64,000 nucleotides of DNA from Moryella indoligenes. Lineage in GTDB: Bacteria; Bacillota; Clostridia; Lachnospirales; Lachnospiraceae. Of this stretch, positions 43,018-50,815 are shown in pieces. The notes beneath the pieces were generated by a model that worked only from the letters and a program-made list of their open reading frames with translations, made no database searches and was not told the DNA's origin. Each line of letters starts with the position of its first letter. Position 1 is the first letter of the stretch. Location: NCBI RefSeq assembly GCF_030812885.1, contig NZ_JAUSTO010000002.1, positions 1 to 64,000 of the forward strand, given 5' to 3'. The translations under genes and the position numbers were made by a program.

Positions 43018-44206
43018 GACGCATAAACTGCTCAGACTCCCTTCCGAACATCTTTCCCGGATTCAGCCAGAGCTTTGCCTCCTCAATGATGAGCTTCTTA
43101 AGCTCCGGATAAGGAAGCCCCAAACCGGAGAAATCAATCCACAGCAGATAACAGCCCTCCGGCTCTGTCACCCGGATATCCGGTACATTGTCTGCAAGAT
43201 ACTGCTTTACAAAATCAATATTTCCCTTCAGATAAGCAAGCAGAGCATCAAACCAAGGCTCTCCCTTCTCGTATGCAGCTTCACAGGCAACCATCCCGAG
43301 CGGATTCATCCCCTCAAAGCCAGTAGAGGCCAGCTGCTTCCGGAAGCGCTCCCGCAGTGTCTCATCCGGGATGATGATATTTGCGGTCTGCATACCCGCA
43401 AGGTTAAAGCTCTTGCTCGGCGAGGTACAGATGATATAGTTCGTGGCACAGTGCGCAGCCGTTCTTGCCCACGAGATAAAATGATGCCCCGGCCAGATAA
43501 AGTCACAGTGAATCTCATCCGAGACAACCGTGACGCCATATTTCCGGCAGAGCTCCGCCATGCTGAGAAGCTCCTCCTCCGTCCACACGCGTCCCACCGG
43601 GTTATGCGGACTGCAGAGAATAAAGAGCCTGATCTGCTCCTCCCGAAGCTTTTGTTCAAAGTCCTCGAGATCCAGCTCATAGCGCCCGTCACGCAGCAAA
43701 AGCGCGTTGTTTACGACGCGGCGTCCATTCTGAAGAATCGAAGCTTCAAAGGGATGATAGACGGGCTTCTGAATGAGCACCGGATCGCCCGGCGCGGTGT
43801 ATGCAAGAATCGCCTGTGCAATCGCAAAGACCACTCCCGGAGTCACTGTGAGTTCCCCGGGATGTATCTCCCATCCATGCCGCCTTAAAAACCATGAGGC
43901 GACGGCCCGCTCATACGCTGCATCCGGTTCGGTATAACCAAAGATGCCGTGTGTGGTTCGCGCTCTGATCGCATCCAGCACCTCCTCCGGCGCGCGAAAA
44001 TCCATATCCGCCACCCAGAGCGGCAGAAGGTCATCCCGCTTCATGATCTTCATTCCGGCATCGTACTTCACACAGGCGGTACCTCTCCGCTCTGTCACTC
44101 TGTCAAAGCCATAGTCCGTCGTTCTGTCTCCTCCTGTCTCAGGCCGTCCTGCTTTCCGCAGGCTGCGCCTCTCTCTGCTTAGAAATATCACTCCGGTATC
44201 AATCAA
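42941..44206 (-). CDS. PatB/MalY-type PLP-dependent cystathionine beta-lyase or aminotransferase
   Basis: The protein is a fold-type I PLP enzyme of the PatB/MalY group: DFDRVTERRGT-like N-terminus, LPLWVADMDFRAPEEV, SPHNPVGRVWTEEEL, VVSDEIHCDF, and TSPSKSFNLAGMQ with the PLP lysine. These cleave cystathionine or transaminate. The start is unclear. The open frame begins with a TTG at 44206, eight bases after the P-type ATPase stop, but family homology begins near residue 30. An AGGAGG lies seven bases before an in-frame ACG at 44122 where an ATG would be expected. The 3' end overlaps the HAD gene. Confidence 0.88.
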   Translation of the reverse strand: MIDTGVIFLSRERRSLRKAGRPETGGDRTTDYGFDRVTERRGTACVKYDAGMKIMKRDDLLPLWVADMDFRAPEEVLDAIRARTTHGIFGYTEPDAAYERAVASWFLRRHGWEIHPGELTVTPGVVFAIAQAILAYTAPGDPVLIQKPVYHPFEASILQNGRRVVNNALLLRDGRYELDLEDFEQKLREEQIRLFILCSPHNPVGRVWTEEELLSMAELCRKYGVTVVSDEIHCDFIWPGHHFISWARTAAHCATNYIICTSPSKSFNLAGMQTANIIIPDETLRERFRKQLASTGFEGMNPLGMVACEAAYEKGEPWFDALLAYLKGNIDFVKQYLADNVPDIRVTEPEGCYLLWIDFSGLGLPYPELKKLIIEEAKLWLNPGKMFGRESEQFMRLNTACPRSVLRKAMEQLAAAVESAS

Positions 44207-44213
44207 TCTCTCA

Positions 44214-46232
44214 TCAGCGCTCCACCTTAAGCGCCCGCATGGAATTCAGCACCGCGAGCACTGTGACTCCCACATCGCCGAATACCGCCTCCCACATATT
44301 GGCCATTCCCAGCGCGCCAAAGAACAGCACTGCCGCCTTTACAAGGAGCGCAAAAAACACATTCTGGCGGACGATGCGAAGCGTGCGACGCGAGATCCGG
44401 ATGATCCCCGCGAGCTTCCCGATATCATCGTCCATGATTACGATATCTGCGGCCTCAATTGCCGCATCTGAGCCGAGACTTCCCATTGCAATGCCAACAT
44501 CTGCCCGCATGAGCACGGGCGCATCATTAATGCCGTCTCCGACAAAGCCGAGCCTGCCGTGCGACTGCCTCTCCTTTTCTGCCGTACCTCTTCTCTGCCC
44601 GGGCTTCTGTCCGCTGACAGCAATTTCCTGCTCTGTCGCCCCTTCGGATGCCATGCCACCTCTGAGCAGCGCCTCCACCCGCTGCACCTTGTCCTCCGGC
44701 AGCAGCTCGCTGTATACCTCATCCATGCCGAGCTTTGCCGCAGCTGCCTCCGCGCTCTCTCTTCTGTCGCCGCTCAGCATGACACAGCGCCTCACACCCA
44801 GCTTCCGCAGCGCGGAGATCGCCTCCTCTGCGCCGGGCTTCACTGCGTCAGCAATCACGATGCTGCCGATGAACTGTCCGTCGCAGGCAAGGTACACGGC
44901 TGTTCCGATCTCTGTGCGGCGCTGAAAGCGAATCCCACGCTTCTCCATGAGCTGCGCGCTGCCAAGGAGCAGCTCTCTTCCGTCACAGCGCGCCGAGATC
45001 CCCATTCCGGCGATCTCCTGCAGCTCCTCCGGTGCCGGCAAGGCTGCGCCCGCAGCAGCCTCCAGCGATTCTGTCTCCTGCACAGCAGCAAGCCGTGACT
45101 GTACATCCCGATACGCTGCGCAGATTGACTGCGCGATGGGATGTGTAGAGCGGCTTTCTACGATCGCTGCGAGCCGCAGAAGCTCTGCCTCAGTATACCC
45201 GCTGGCGGCCGCAGGATAGATGCCGCTCAGCCGAAACGTCCCCTCTGTCAGGGTTCCCGTCTTATCAAAGACCAGTGTGTCCAGCTCCGCCGCGGCCTCC
45301 AGAAAATTGGCCCCCTTCACCAGAACGCCAAGCCTCGATGCCGCACCTATGCCCCCGAAAAAACCGAGCGGAACAGAGATAACCAGCGCGCAGGGGCAGG
45401 ACACGATGAGAAAGATACAGGCGCGGTGTATCCACTCCGCAAAGCTGGCCTGTAGAAGCAGCGGGGGAAACAGCGCGAGCAGCACAGCTCCGAGCGTCAC
45501 CACCGGCGTGTACCAGCGGGCAAAGCGGGTGATAAAGCTCTCCAGATGCGCCTTTCGCTCCCCGGCAGTCTCCACGAGCTCCAGTATCCTTGCAACCGTC
45601 GAGTCCTCATAGCACTTTGTCGTGCGCACACGCAGCACGCCTGCGCCATTTGTGCAGCCGCTGATCACCGCATCACCGGGTCCCACACTGCGCGGTACGG
45701 ATTCTCCGGTCAGCGCCGCAGTATCGAGAAGAGACTCCCCGCTCAGCACCTCGCCATCCAGCGGAATGCGCTCTCCGGGACGTACCACGATAACGCTTCC
45801 CGGCTCCACTTCATCCGGCTCTGCCTCACGCAACACTCCATCCTCCTCGAGATTCACATAATCCGGGGCAATGCTCATCATTTCTGTAATGGAAGCGCGG
45901 GACTTCCCGACGGCATAGCTCTGAAAGAGCTCGCCGATCTGATAAAAGATCATGACCGCGCAGGCCTCTGAATACTCTCCGATCCCAAAGGCCGCAGCTG
46001 TCGCAATGCTCATGAGGAAATTTTCATCAAAGATCTGACCGTTACAGATATTTCTGAGGGCTCTCCGCAGCACATCATATCCCGCAAAAAGATAGGGGAT
46101 CAGATACAGCGCTGTCCAGACAGTACGCGAGACTGCCGGCAGCATCTCCCTCTTCTCAACAATCATGAAAAGAAGAAAGACTGCAGCCGAAATCAGGACT
46201 CTCTGCAGGAGTCTCTTCTGTTTTTTGTTCAT
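44214..46232 (-). CDS. cadA: Cd2+/Zn2+-type P1B ATPase
   Basis: The 672-residue protein is a heavy-metal-exporting P-type ATPase: the actuator TALTGESVP, the membrane metal site SCPCALV (Cys279, Cys281), the phosphorylated Asp323 in DKTGTLT, the STHPIAQ histidine segment, and GDGINDAPVL. The CPC with a C-terminal GDVGVTVLAVLNSMRAL helix is the ZntA/CadA pattern, which points to zinc, cadmium or lead. It lacks the usual N-terminal HMA domain; that domain is a separate gene just upstream. A Gln/Arg-rich insertion of about 35 residues precedes the GDGIND motif. The ArsR-type gene upstream should regulate it. Confidence 0.94.
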   Translation of the reverse strand: MNKKQKRLLQRVLISAAVFLLFMIVEKREMLPAVSRTVWTALYLIPYLFAGYDVLRRALRNICNGQIFDENFLMSIATAAAFGIGEYSEACAVMIFYQIGELFQSYAVGKSRASITEMMSIAPDYVNLEEDGVLREAEPDEVEPGSVIVVRPGERIPLDGEVLSGESLLDTAALTGESVPRSVGPGDAVISGCTNGAGVLRVRTTKCYEDSTVARILELVETAGERKAHLESFITRFARWYTPVVTLGAVLLALFPPLLLQASFAEWIHRACIFLIVSCPCALVISVPLGFFGGIGAASRLGVLVKGANFLEAAAELDTLVFDKTGTLTEGTFRLSGIYPAAASGYTEAELLRLAAIVESRSTHPIAQSICAAYRDVQSRLAAVQETESLEAAAGAALPAPEELQEIAGMGISARCDGRELLLGSAQLMEKRGIRFQRRTEIGTAVYLACDGQFIGSIVIADAVKPGAEEAISALRKLGVRRCVMLSGDRRESAEAAAAKLGMDEVYSELLPEDKVQRVEALLRGGMASEGATEQEIAVSGQKPGQRRGTAEKERQSHGRLGFVGDGINDAPVLMRADVGIAMGSLGSDAAIEAADIVIMDDDIGKLAGIIRISRRTLRIVRQNVFFALLVKAAVLFFGALGMANMWEAVFGDVGVTVLAVLNSMRALKVER

Positions 46233-46234
46233 AC

Positions 46235-46450
46235 TCAGACTTCCACCTCGAACTCTGCCTCAATATGCTTTCCGACCCGTATTGCCTCCGCAAGCACTGC
46301 GTCAAAGCTTTCATCCTCTGCCTCAAGTGTCAGCTTCTGCGTGAGAAAGCTGACTCTCGCATCAATGACGCCGTCGACCTTCCGTATAGCCTCCTCCACC
46401 TTTGCGGCACAGTTTGCGCAGTCAATCTCACACTTAAACCTCTTCTTCAT
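46235..46450 (-). CDS. Free-standing HMA heavy-metal-binding protein
   Basis: The 71-residue protein is a single ferredoxin-like HMA domain with CANC as the metal-binding motif (CEIDCANCAAKVEEAIRKVDG) and acidic residues at the C-terminus, as in the N-terminal domains of ZntA-type pumps. It ends two bases before the ATPase start, so it is a split-off domain that probably passes metal to the pump. In most related pumps the two are one polypeptide. Confidence 0.92.
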   Translation of the reverse strand: MKKRFKCEIDCANCAAKVEEAIRKVDGVIDARVSFLTQKLTLEAEDESFDAVLAEAIRVGKHIEAEFEVEV

Positions 46451-46507
46451 GGCTCTGTCTCCTCACTCTTAGTTCTGTATTGATAAGCTTCTGATTCTCC
46501 GCTGTCC

Positions 46508-46867
46508 TCATTCCTCGATATGCTCCCGGCCCTGATCGATCATCGTCCGGACGTGATCATCCGCAAGAAAATAAATCACAAGCTTCCCCTCCCGCCGCGC
46601 ACCGACGAGCTTCGCCTGCTTCAGGATTCGCAGCTGATGTGAGATTGCAGACTGTGTCATATGAAGCGTCTCCGCCAGATCACAGACGCAGATATCCGCT
46701 TCAAAAAGCGCGTATAGTATTCGGATTCTGGTTGAATCTCCAAAGACCTTAAAGAGCTCCGCGAGATCACAGAGTGTATCCTCGTCCGGCATTTTTTCCA
46801 GAACGTCGCGCACCTTGTCCTCATGCAGCTCATACACCTCGCAGCGCTCCACATCATTTACCGCCAT
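46508..46867 (-). CDS. ArsR/SmtB family metal-responsive repressor (CadC/CzrA type)
   Basis: The 119-residue winged-helix protein has ELFKVFGDSTRIRILYALFEADICVCDLAETLHMTQSAISHQLRIL, with the recognition helix TQSAISHQL and the CVC metal site (alpha-3N type), plus His/Asp residues in the C-terminal helix (DDHVRTMIDQGREHI) that match the alpha-5 zinc site. It should repress the HMA/P-type ATPase genes 57 bp downstream and release on zinc, cadmium or lead. The start follows GGAAGGAG. Confidence 0.94.
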   Translation of the reverse strand: MAVNDVERCEVYELHEDKVRDVLEKMPDEDTLCDLAELFKVFGDSTRIRILYALFEADICVCDLAETLHMTQSAISHQLRILKQAKLVGARREGKLVIYFLADDHVRTMIDQGREHIEE

Positions 46868-46906
46868 TTTTTCTCTCCTTCCATAATTTATTCATAGCAA
46901 AAATAT

Positions 46907-46990
46907 CCGCGTCTCCTCGTGCTACATGTGGGGCGGGCCATGAAGCCACTGCTCCTCCGGCGTGCAAGCACGTCTCGGAGCGTGGCTTAT
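46907..46990 (+). repeat. Structured palindromic repeat, copy 3 (5' truncated)
   Basis: This copy lacks the 5' arm of hairpin A but keeps the GTGCTACATGTGG segment and a complete hairpin B (GAAGCCAC to GTGGCTT, distal stem CTCCG.CGTGC with an AA loop). It starts 40 bp upstream of the ArsR start codon, in the ArsR/yfbR divergent gap. Confidence 0.8.
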
Positions 46991-47050
46991 ACCATAAGTT
47001 ATATCCTATGATATCCGGAGCGCTCCGCACTTCGTGCTCTCTCGCTCCTA

Positions 47051-47165
47051 CCACATTCCGCACTCCCGCGACGCTTCCGCGTCTCTTCGTGCTACATGTG
47101 GGGCGGGCCATGAAGCCACTTCCCCTCCGGCGTGCAAGCACGCCTCGGAGCGTGGCTTATGGCCC
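47051..47165 (+). repeat. Structured palindromic repeat, copy 4 (complete, 115 nt)
   Basis: The same two-hairpin unit as at 167-281 and the same length. Hairpin B closes with GGGCCAT/ATGGCCC instead of GGGTCAT/ATGACCC, a compensatory base-pair change, and its distal stem (CTCCG.GCGTGC) has entirely different paired bases around the same AA loop. The remainder of the 46868-47321 gap holds no gene that I can support; TGTTCACTTGTTCA at 47177-47190 is a direct repeat of unknown role. Confidence 0.85.
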
Positions 47166-47321
47166 TTGATATCATATGTTCACTTGTTCATTTGTTTGTT
47201 TTTAATATAGCACGCCCTGCGGCGAAGTCAAGAAAAAGTTGAAATTGAAGGCACTGCCTCCCTGTTTGCTTTCTCTGCATTTTTCGACTATGATAAGGGA
47301 AAAATGACTGGAGAATATTAG

Positions 47322-47939
47322 ATGAGTTCTCATTTTTTTGCAGCGATTTCGCGTATGAAATACATTGAGCGCTGGGCCCTGATGCGCTCCTCCCGCCCCG
47401 AAAACCTGAGCGAGCACGCAGCGGAGGTTGCCATGATCGCCCACGCGCTCTGTGTGATCGGAAACACCCGCTACGACCGCCATCTGAATGCCGACCGCGC
47501 AGCTGTGATCGGCCTGTTTCACGACGCCTCCGAGATCATCACCGGAGACATGCCCACCCCGGTAAAGTACTATAATGATGAGCTGCACCACGCCTATAAG
47601 CAGGTGGAACAGGTCGCAGAGGAGCGGCTCATCTCAAAACTTCCGGAGGATCTGCAGCCCTGCTACCGCGCGCTGTTCCACGAGACGTGCGCCGAGAACA
47701 GCGAGGCACACTACCTGCGGCGGCTCGTAAAAGCTGCGGACAAGCTCTCTGCGCTCATCAAATGTATTGAGGAGGAGCGCGCCGGAAATACAGAATTCCA
47801 AACCGCAAAGACCAGCATCTCTGCTGCGGTACAGCAGCTTGCGGCAGAGCTTCCCGAGGTCAGGGACTTCACAGAGGAATTTCTCCCCTCCTACGGAAAA
47901 ACACTGGATGAGCTTTTGCGAACAGGAGAATCATTATGA
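47322..47939 (+). CDS. YfbR-like HD-domain 5'-nucleotidase
   Basis: The 205-residue protein is an HD-family metallohydrolase of the YfbR type: ENLSEHAAEVAMIAHALCVIGN, FHDASEIITGDMPTPVKY (the HD pair and following conserved segment) and LVKAADKLSALIKCIEEERAGN, which carries the last aspartate ligand. YfbR dephosphorylates deoxyribonucleoside 5'-monophosphates. Its stop forms an ATGA overlap with thiE, so it heads the thiE operon. Confidence 0.93.
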   Translation: MSSHFFAAISRMKYIERWALMRSSRPENLSEHAAEVAMIAHALCVIGNTRYDRHLNADRAAVIGLFHDASEIITGDMPTPVKYYNDELHHAYKQVEQVAEERLISKLPEDLQPCYRALFHETCAENSEAHYLRRLVKAADKLSALIKCIEEERAGNTEFQTAKTSISAAVQQLAAELPEVRDFTEEFLPSYGKTLDELLRTGESL

Positions 47940-48595
47940 GACTTACAAAAAATGAAATGAGGCAGGCACTGCGGCTCTATGCCGTGACCGACCGCAGATG
48001 GCTCCCGACAGCGCACTCCCTGCGCGAGGTCGTCGCATCAGTACTGGACAGCGGTGCGACCATGCTGCAAATACGCGAAAAGGAGCTGGATGACGCTATC
48101 TTTCTCGACGAAATACGGACTCTGCAGGAACTCTGCACAAAAAAAGGAGTCCCCTGCATCGTGAATGACCGCGTAGAGCTCGCAATCCGCGCCGGTGCGG
48201 ACGGCGTACACGTCGGACAGTCAGATATCATGGGGCGGGACATCCGTGCCATGATAGGCCCCGACAGAATTCTTGGCATCACCGCAAAGACAGTTGCGCA
48301 GGCACGGGCCGCAGAGACCTCCGGGGCGGATTACATCGGCACCGGTGCGGTGTTCGGCTCTTCCACCAAAACCGACGCCCTCGCCATGTCTGTAGAGCAG
48401 TTCCGCGCGATCACCGACGCGGTGCATATTCCTGTCGTTGCAATCGGAGGCATTCACGCGGATAATGTCCGCCAGCTCGCAGGAAGCGGCGCGGCCGGCA
48501 TTGCCGTGGTATCCGGTATCTTTGCGTCCGGAAATCCGAAAGCGGCAGCCGCAGAGCTCCGAAAGCTCTCGGACGAGCTCTTTTCTGCGCGCTGA
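47936..48595 (+). CDS. thiE: Thiamine phosphate synthase
   Basis: The 219-residue TIM-barrel protein joins HMP pyrophosphate and thiazole phosphate. Visible motifs are LYAVTDRRWL, MLQIREKELDD (pyrophosphate contacts), VNDRVELAIRAGADGVHVGQ, GADYIGTGAVFGSSTKTDA and VAIGGIHADNVRQLAGSGAAGIAVVSGIF. All are standard for active ThiE. It overlaps yfbR by four bases and the next gene by one base. Confidence 0.97.
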   Translation: MRLTKNEMRQALRLYAVTDRRWLPTAHSLREVVASVLDSGATMLQIREKELDDAIFLDEIRTLQELCTKKGVPCIVNDRVELAIRAGADGVHVGQSDIMGRDIRAMIGPDRILGITAKTVAQARAAETSGADYIGTGAVFGSSTKTDALAMSVEQFRAITDAVHIPVVAIGGIHADNVRQLAGSGAAGIAVVSGIFASGNPKAAAAELRKLSDELFSAR

Positions 48596-49674
48596 TGTAC
48601 AATATCATCATGCGACCAGGCAGAGAGAACAGCAGCACGCTGCTCCACCGGCTTGTTCCGCTTCCCGCGCTCCTTATGCTCCTCGCAGCGCTGAGTCTCC
48701 GTGTCGCCGCACGCACACTGCCTGGATTTGCAGATCGCTACGCGGAATACTGTAACCCCATACTCGTAAATACTCTGGGACGTCTCTCCGCTCTGCTCCC
48801 CTGCTCTCTCGCAGAGCTCCTGCTGCTGGCCTCTCTGCCGCTTGCCCTTCTTCTGCTGTGGCGACGCAGGCTCCTCAGAGCTCTGCTCTATCTGCTCCCG
48901 GCACTCTTTCTCCTATTCGAGCTGAATGAGGATATCTATTTCTCACGGACCGGCTTCGCCTCCGCATATCAGCTGGAGCGCGGCGACTACTCAGACGAGG
49001 AGCTCTATGGGGTCTGCCGCGAACTCGTCGCAGAGATAAATCAATATGCCGGGCTTGTCCCACGAAATGCAGATGGCATGATGCAGACAGAAGAAGCACT
49101 CCCCGCGCGAATGTGCAGTGCAATGCAGGCACTCGGCCAGGACTATCCCTGCCTCTCCGGCTGGTATCCCCGTCCGAAGGCAGTCCTGTGCTCCTCTGCT
49201 TTAAGCCGCATGGATCTCACCGGTATTTACAGCATCTTTACCATCGAGGCGAACTATAACCGGGACATGCCCCCCTATAATATTCCCTTCACGATTGCAC
49301 ACGAGCTCTCACACCTGAAGGGCATCATGTCCGAAAAGGAAGCAAATTTTATCGGCTATCTCGCCTGCCGGAGGGCTCCGGAACCCGATCTCCGCTACAG
49401 CGCAGCCATGCTGGGCTGGATCTACTGCGGAAATGAGCTCGCAAGACGAAACGCTGCGCTCTGGAGGCGCGCTGCCTCGACGCTGGATATCCGGGCGGAG
49501 CAGGATCTTCGCTACAACTCTGCCTTCTGGAAAACCTATGAGGGCAGAATCTCAGAAACAGCACAGACGCTGAACGACCGCTACCTGAAGGCAGAGGGAC
49601 TCAGCGAGGGCACACGCTCCTACGAGCTGGTTGTGGATCTCATCGTGAGCTATGAGCTCCGGAACACGCCCTGA
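48595..49674 (+). CDS. DUF3810 family membrane protein with HELSH zinc motif
   Basis: The 359-residue protein has two N-terminal membrane segments (about 22-38 and 72-110) and a large domain with FTIAHELSHLKGIMSEKEANFIGYLAC. The HExxH (236-240) followed by a Glu/Asn-rich helix makes a gluzincin-like metalloprotease plausible. This matches DUF3810 as I remember it; its function is unknown. It sits between thiE and two further genes in the same operon (TGATG overlap with thiE). Confidence 0.8.
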   Translation: MYNIIMRPGRENSSTLLHRLVPLPALLMLLAALSLRVAARTLPGFADRYAEYCNPILVNTLGRLSALLPCSLAELLLLASLPLALLLLWRRRLLRALLYLLPALFLLFELNEDIYFSRTGFASAYQLERGDYSDEELYGVCRELVAEINQYAGLVPRNADGMMQTEEALPARMCSAMQALGQDYPCLSGWYPRPKAVLCSSALSRMDLTGIYSIFTIEANYNRDMPPYNIPFTIAHELSHLKGIMSEKEANFIGYLACRRAPEPDLRYSAAMLGWIYCGNELARRNAALWRRAASTLDIRAEQDLRYNSAFWKTYEGRISETAQTLNDRYLKAEGLSEGTRSYELVVDLIVSYELRNTP

Positions 49675-49714
49675 CAATTCACACACCCAAAGACACTCAG
49701 AGGAGGTATCTCTC

Positions 49715-50212
49715 GTGAAATTCAAATCCGTCAACGAAACAGATCAGTTTTCCTTCCGCGACTCTCAGCTCTTTCAGCTCTCCCTGAGCGGAGATCCCAT
49801 CTCCATGGAGCTGGAGGCACTGATCGTCCTGCCCGGAAACACTCAAAATACAAATTACACGGAGAGCTATGCAGGGACGGTACAGCTGCGCTTCACAGAC
49901 GCCCGTCTGCTCTCCGCGGTACGGGATGGCTATCGCTACAGAGATCCGGACGGAAAGCTGTTGAGCGAGACCCCCGACCAGCCGCTTTCAGAGGAGGCGC
50001 TCGTGTCCCTCCCTTCGCACTGTGAGGGAGCCTATCTCTATGCCATCGAGGAGCTTTCGGAATTGAACGGAAAGAGACGCTGCGCGCTTGCGATAGAGCT
50101 CCCACAGGCGGAGCAGTACGACACGCTGATCACAGATTCCTATCACCTGATCCTCAGCTATGAAAAGGCCATCTTCGAGTGGGATCACTATATGAACCGC
50201 GTACAGGAGTAA
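49715..50212 (+). CDS. Unrecognised 165-residue cytosolic protein
   Basis: I do not recognise this family. GTG 49715 is preferred because AGGAGG lies upstream. The protein is predicted soluble and mostly beta (KFKSVNETDQFSFRDSQLF, ISMELEALIVLPGNTQN), ending in a helical acidic region, with many Glu and Tyr residues and no cysteine cluster. It lies between the DUF3810 gene (41 bp) and the tenI-type gene (three bases), so it belongs to the same operon. Confidence 0.7.
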   Translation: MKFKSVNETDQFSFRDSQLFQLSLSGDPISMELEALIVLPGNTQNTNYTESYAGTVQLRFTDARLLSAVRDGYRYRDPDGKLLSETPDQPLSEEALVSLPSHCEGAYLYAIEELSELNGKRRCALAIELPQAEQYDTLITDSYHLILSYEKAIFEWDHYMNRVQE

Positions 50213-50215
50213 ACA

Positions 50216-50815
50216 ATGGAGAGACAGCCTGCCGCAGATTACAGCCATATCATCGCAGTCACCAATCGACACAGCTTCGATGGCGCAGAAGATCCGGAGC
50301 TTGCTTTCCTCACGCGGGTGCGGGAGGTGCTTTTGCTCAGGCCCCGTGCGCTTGTTCTCCGGGAGAAGGACCTCCCCTCATCGGAATACCGCGCACTGGC
50401 AGAAAAAATCCTGCCTCTGTGTACCGGAACAGCTCTGATTCTCCACTCCTTCCCGCAGATCGCCGCAGAGCTTGGCCTCGGCCTGCATCTCCCGCTGCCG
50501 CTTCTGAAGGAGCTTGCGACAGCTGGTCCAGCCCTCTTAAAGCACTTCCACACTGTCGGAACCTCTGTACATTCCGAAGCAGAGGCCCGGCTCGCATATA
50601 TGCTCGGCGCAGGCTACTGCTTTGCCGGAAATATCTTCGAAACCAGCTGCAAGCCGGATCTTCCCGGACGCGGTACGGACTTTCTTCGCCGTATCAGCAG
50701 CGCTGTACCGATTCCTGTCTACGGCATAGGCGGAATCGATGAGACAAAAATCCCGCTGCTCCTGAAAAACGGCGCAGCGGGTGGATGTATGATGTCCGGC
50801 CTCTTCAGTCGCTGA
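50216..50815 (+). CDS. TenI/ThiE-like barrel protein
   Basis: The 199-residue protein has the ThiE/TenI barrel order: SHIIAVTNRHSF, RALVLREKDLPSSEY, LILHSFPQIAAELGLGLHLP, and AGNIFETSCKPDLPGRGTDFLRRI, then VYGIGGIDETKIPLLLKNGAAGGCMMSG. The SCKPDLPGRG segment is typical of TenI, the thiazole tautomerase, rather than ThiE. No thiazole synthase genes are in view, so its role with thiE is uncertain; it could act in thiazole salvage. It overlaps the convergent CDF gene by 11 bp. Confidence 0.83.
   Translation: MERQPAADYSHIIAVTNRHSFDGAEDPELAFLTRVREVLLLRPRALVLREKDLPSSEYRALAEKILPLCTGTALILHSFPQIAAELGLGLHLPLPLLKELATAGPALLKHFHTVGTSVHSEAEARLAYMLGAGYCFAGNIFETSCKPDLPGRGTDFLRRISSAVPIPVYGIGGIDETKIPLLLKNGAAGGCMMSGLFSR

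Noticed and set aside
46854..47141. Open frame of 95 codons on the minus strand
   Set aside because: It runs through two copies of the palindromic repeat, has no ribosome binding site and its peptide is repetitive only because the DNA is.
47172..47195. ArsR-type operator (TGTTCA repeated) upstream of the ArsR gene
   Set aside because: The repeats are direct rather than inverted and lie about 310 bp from the ArsR start with repeat elements between; too weak to list as a feature.
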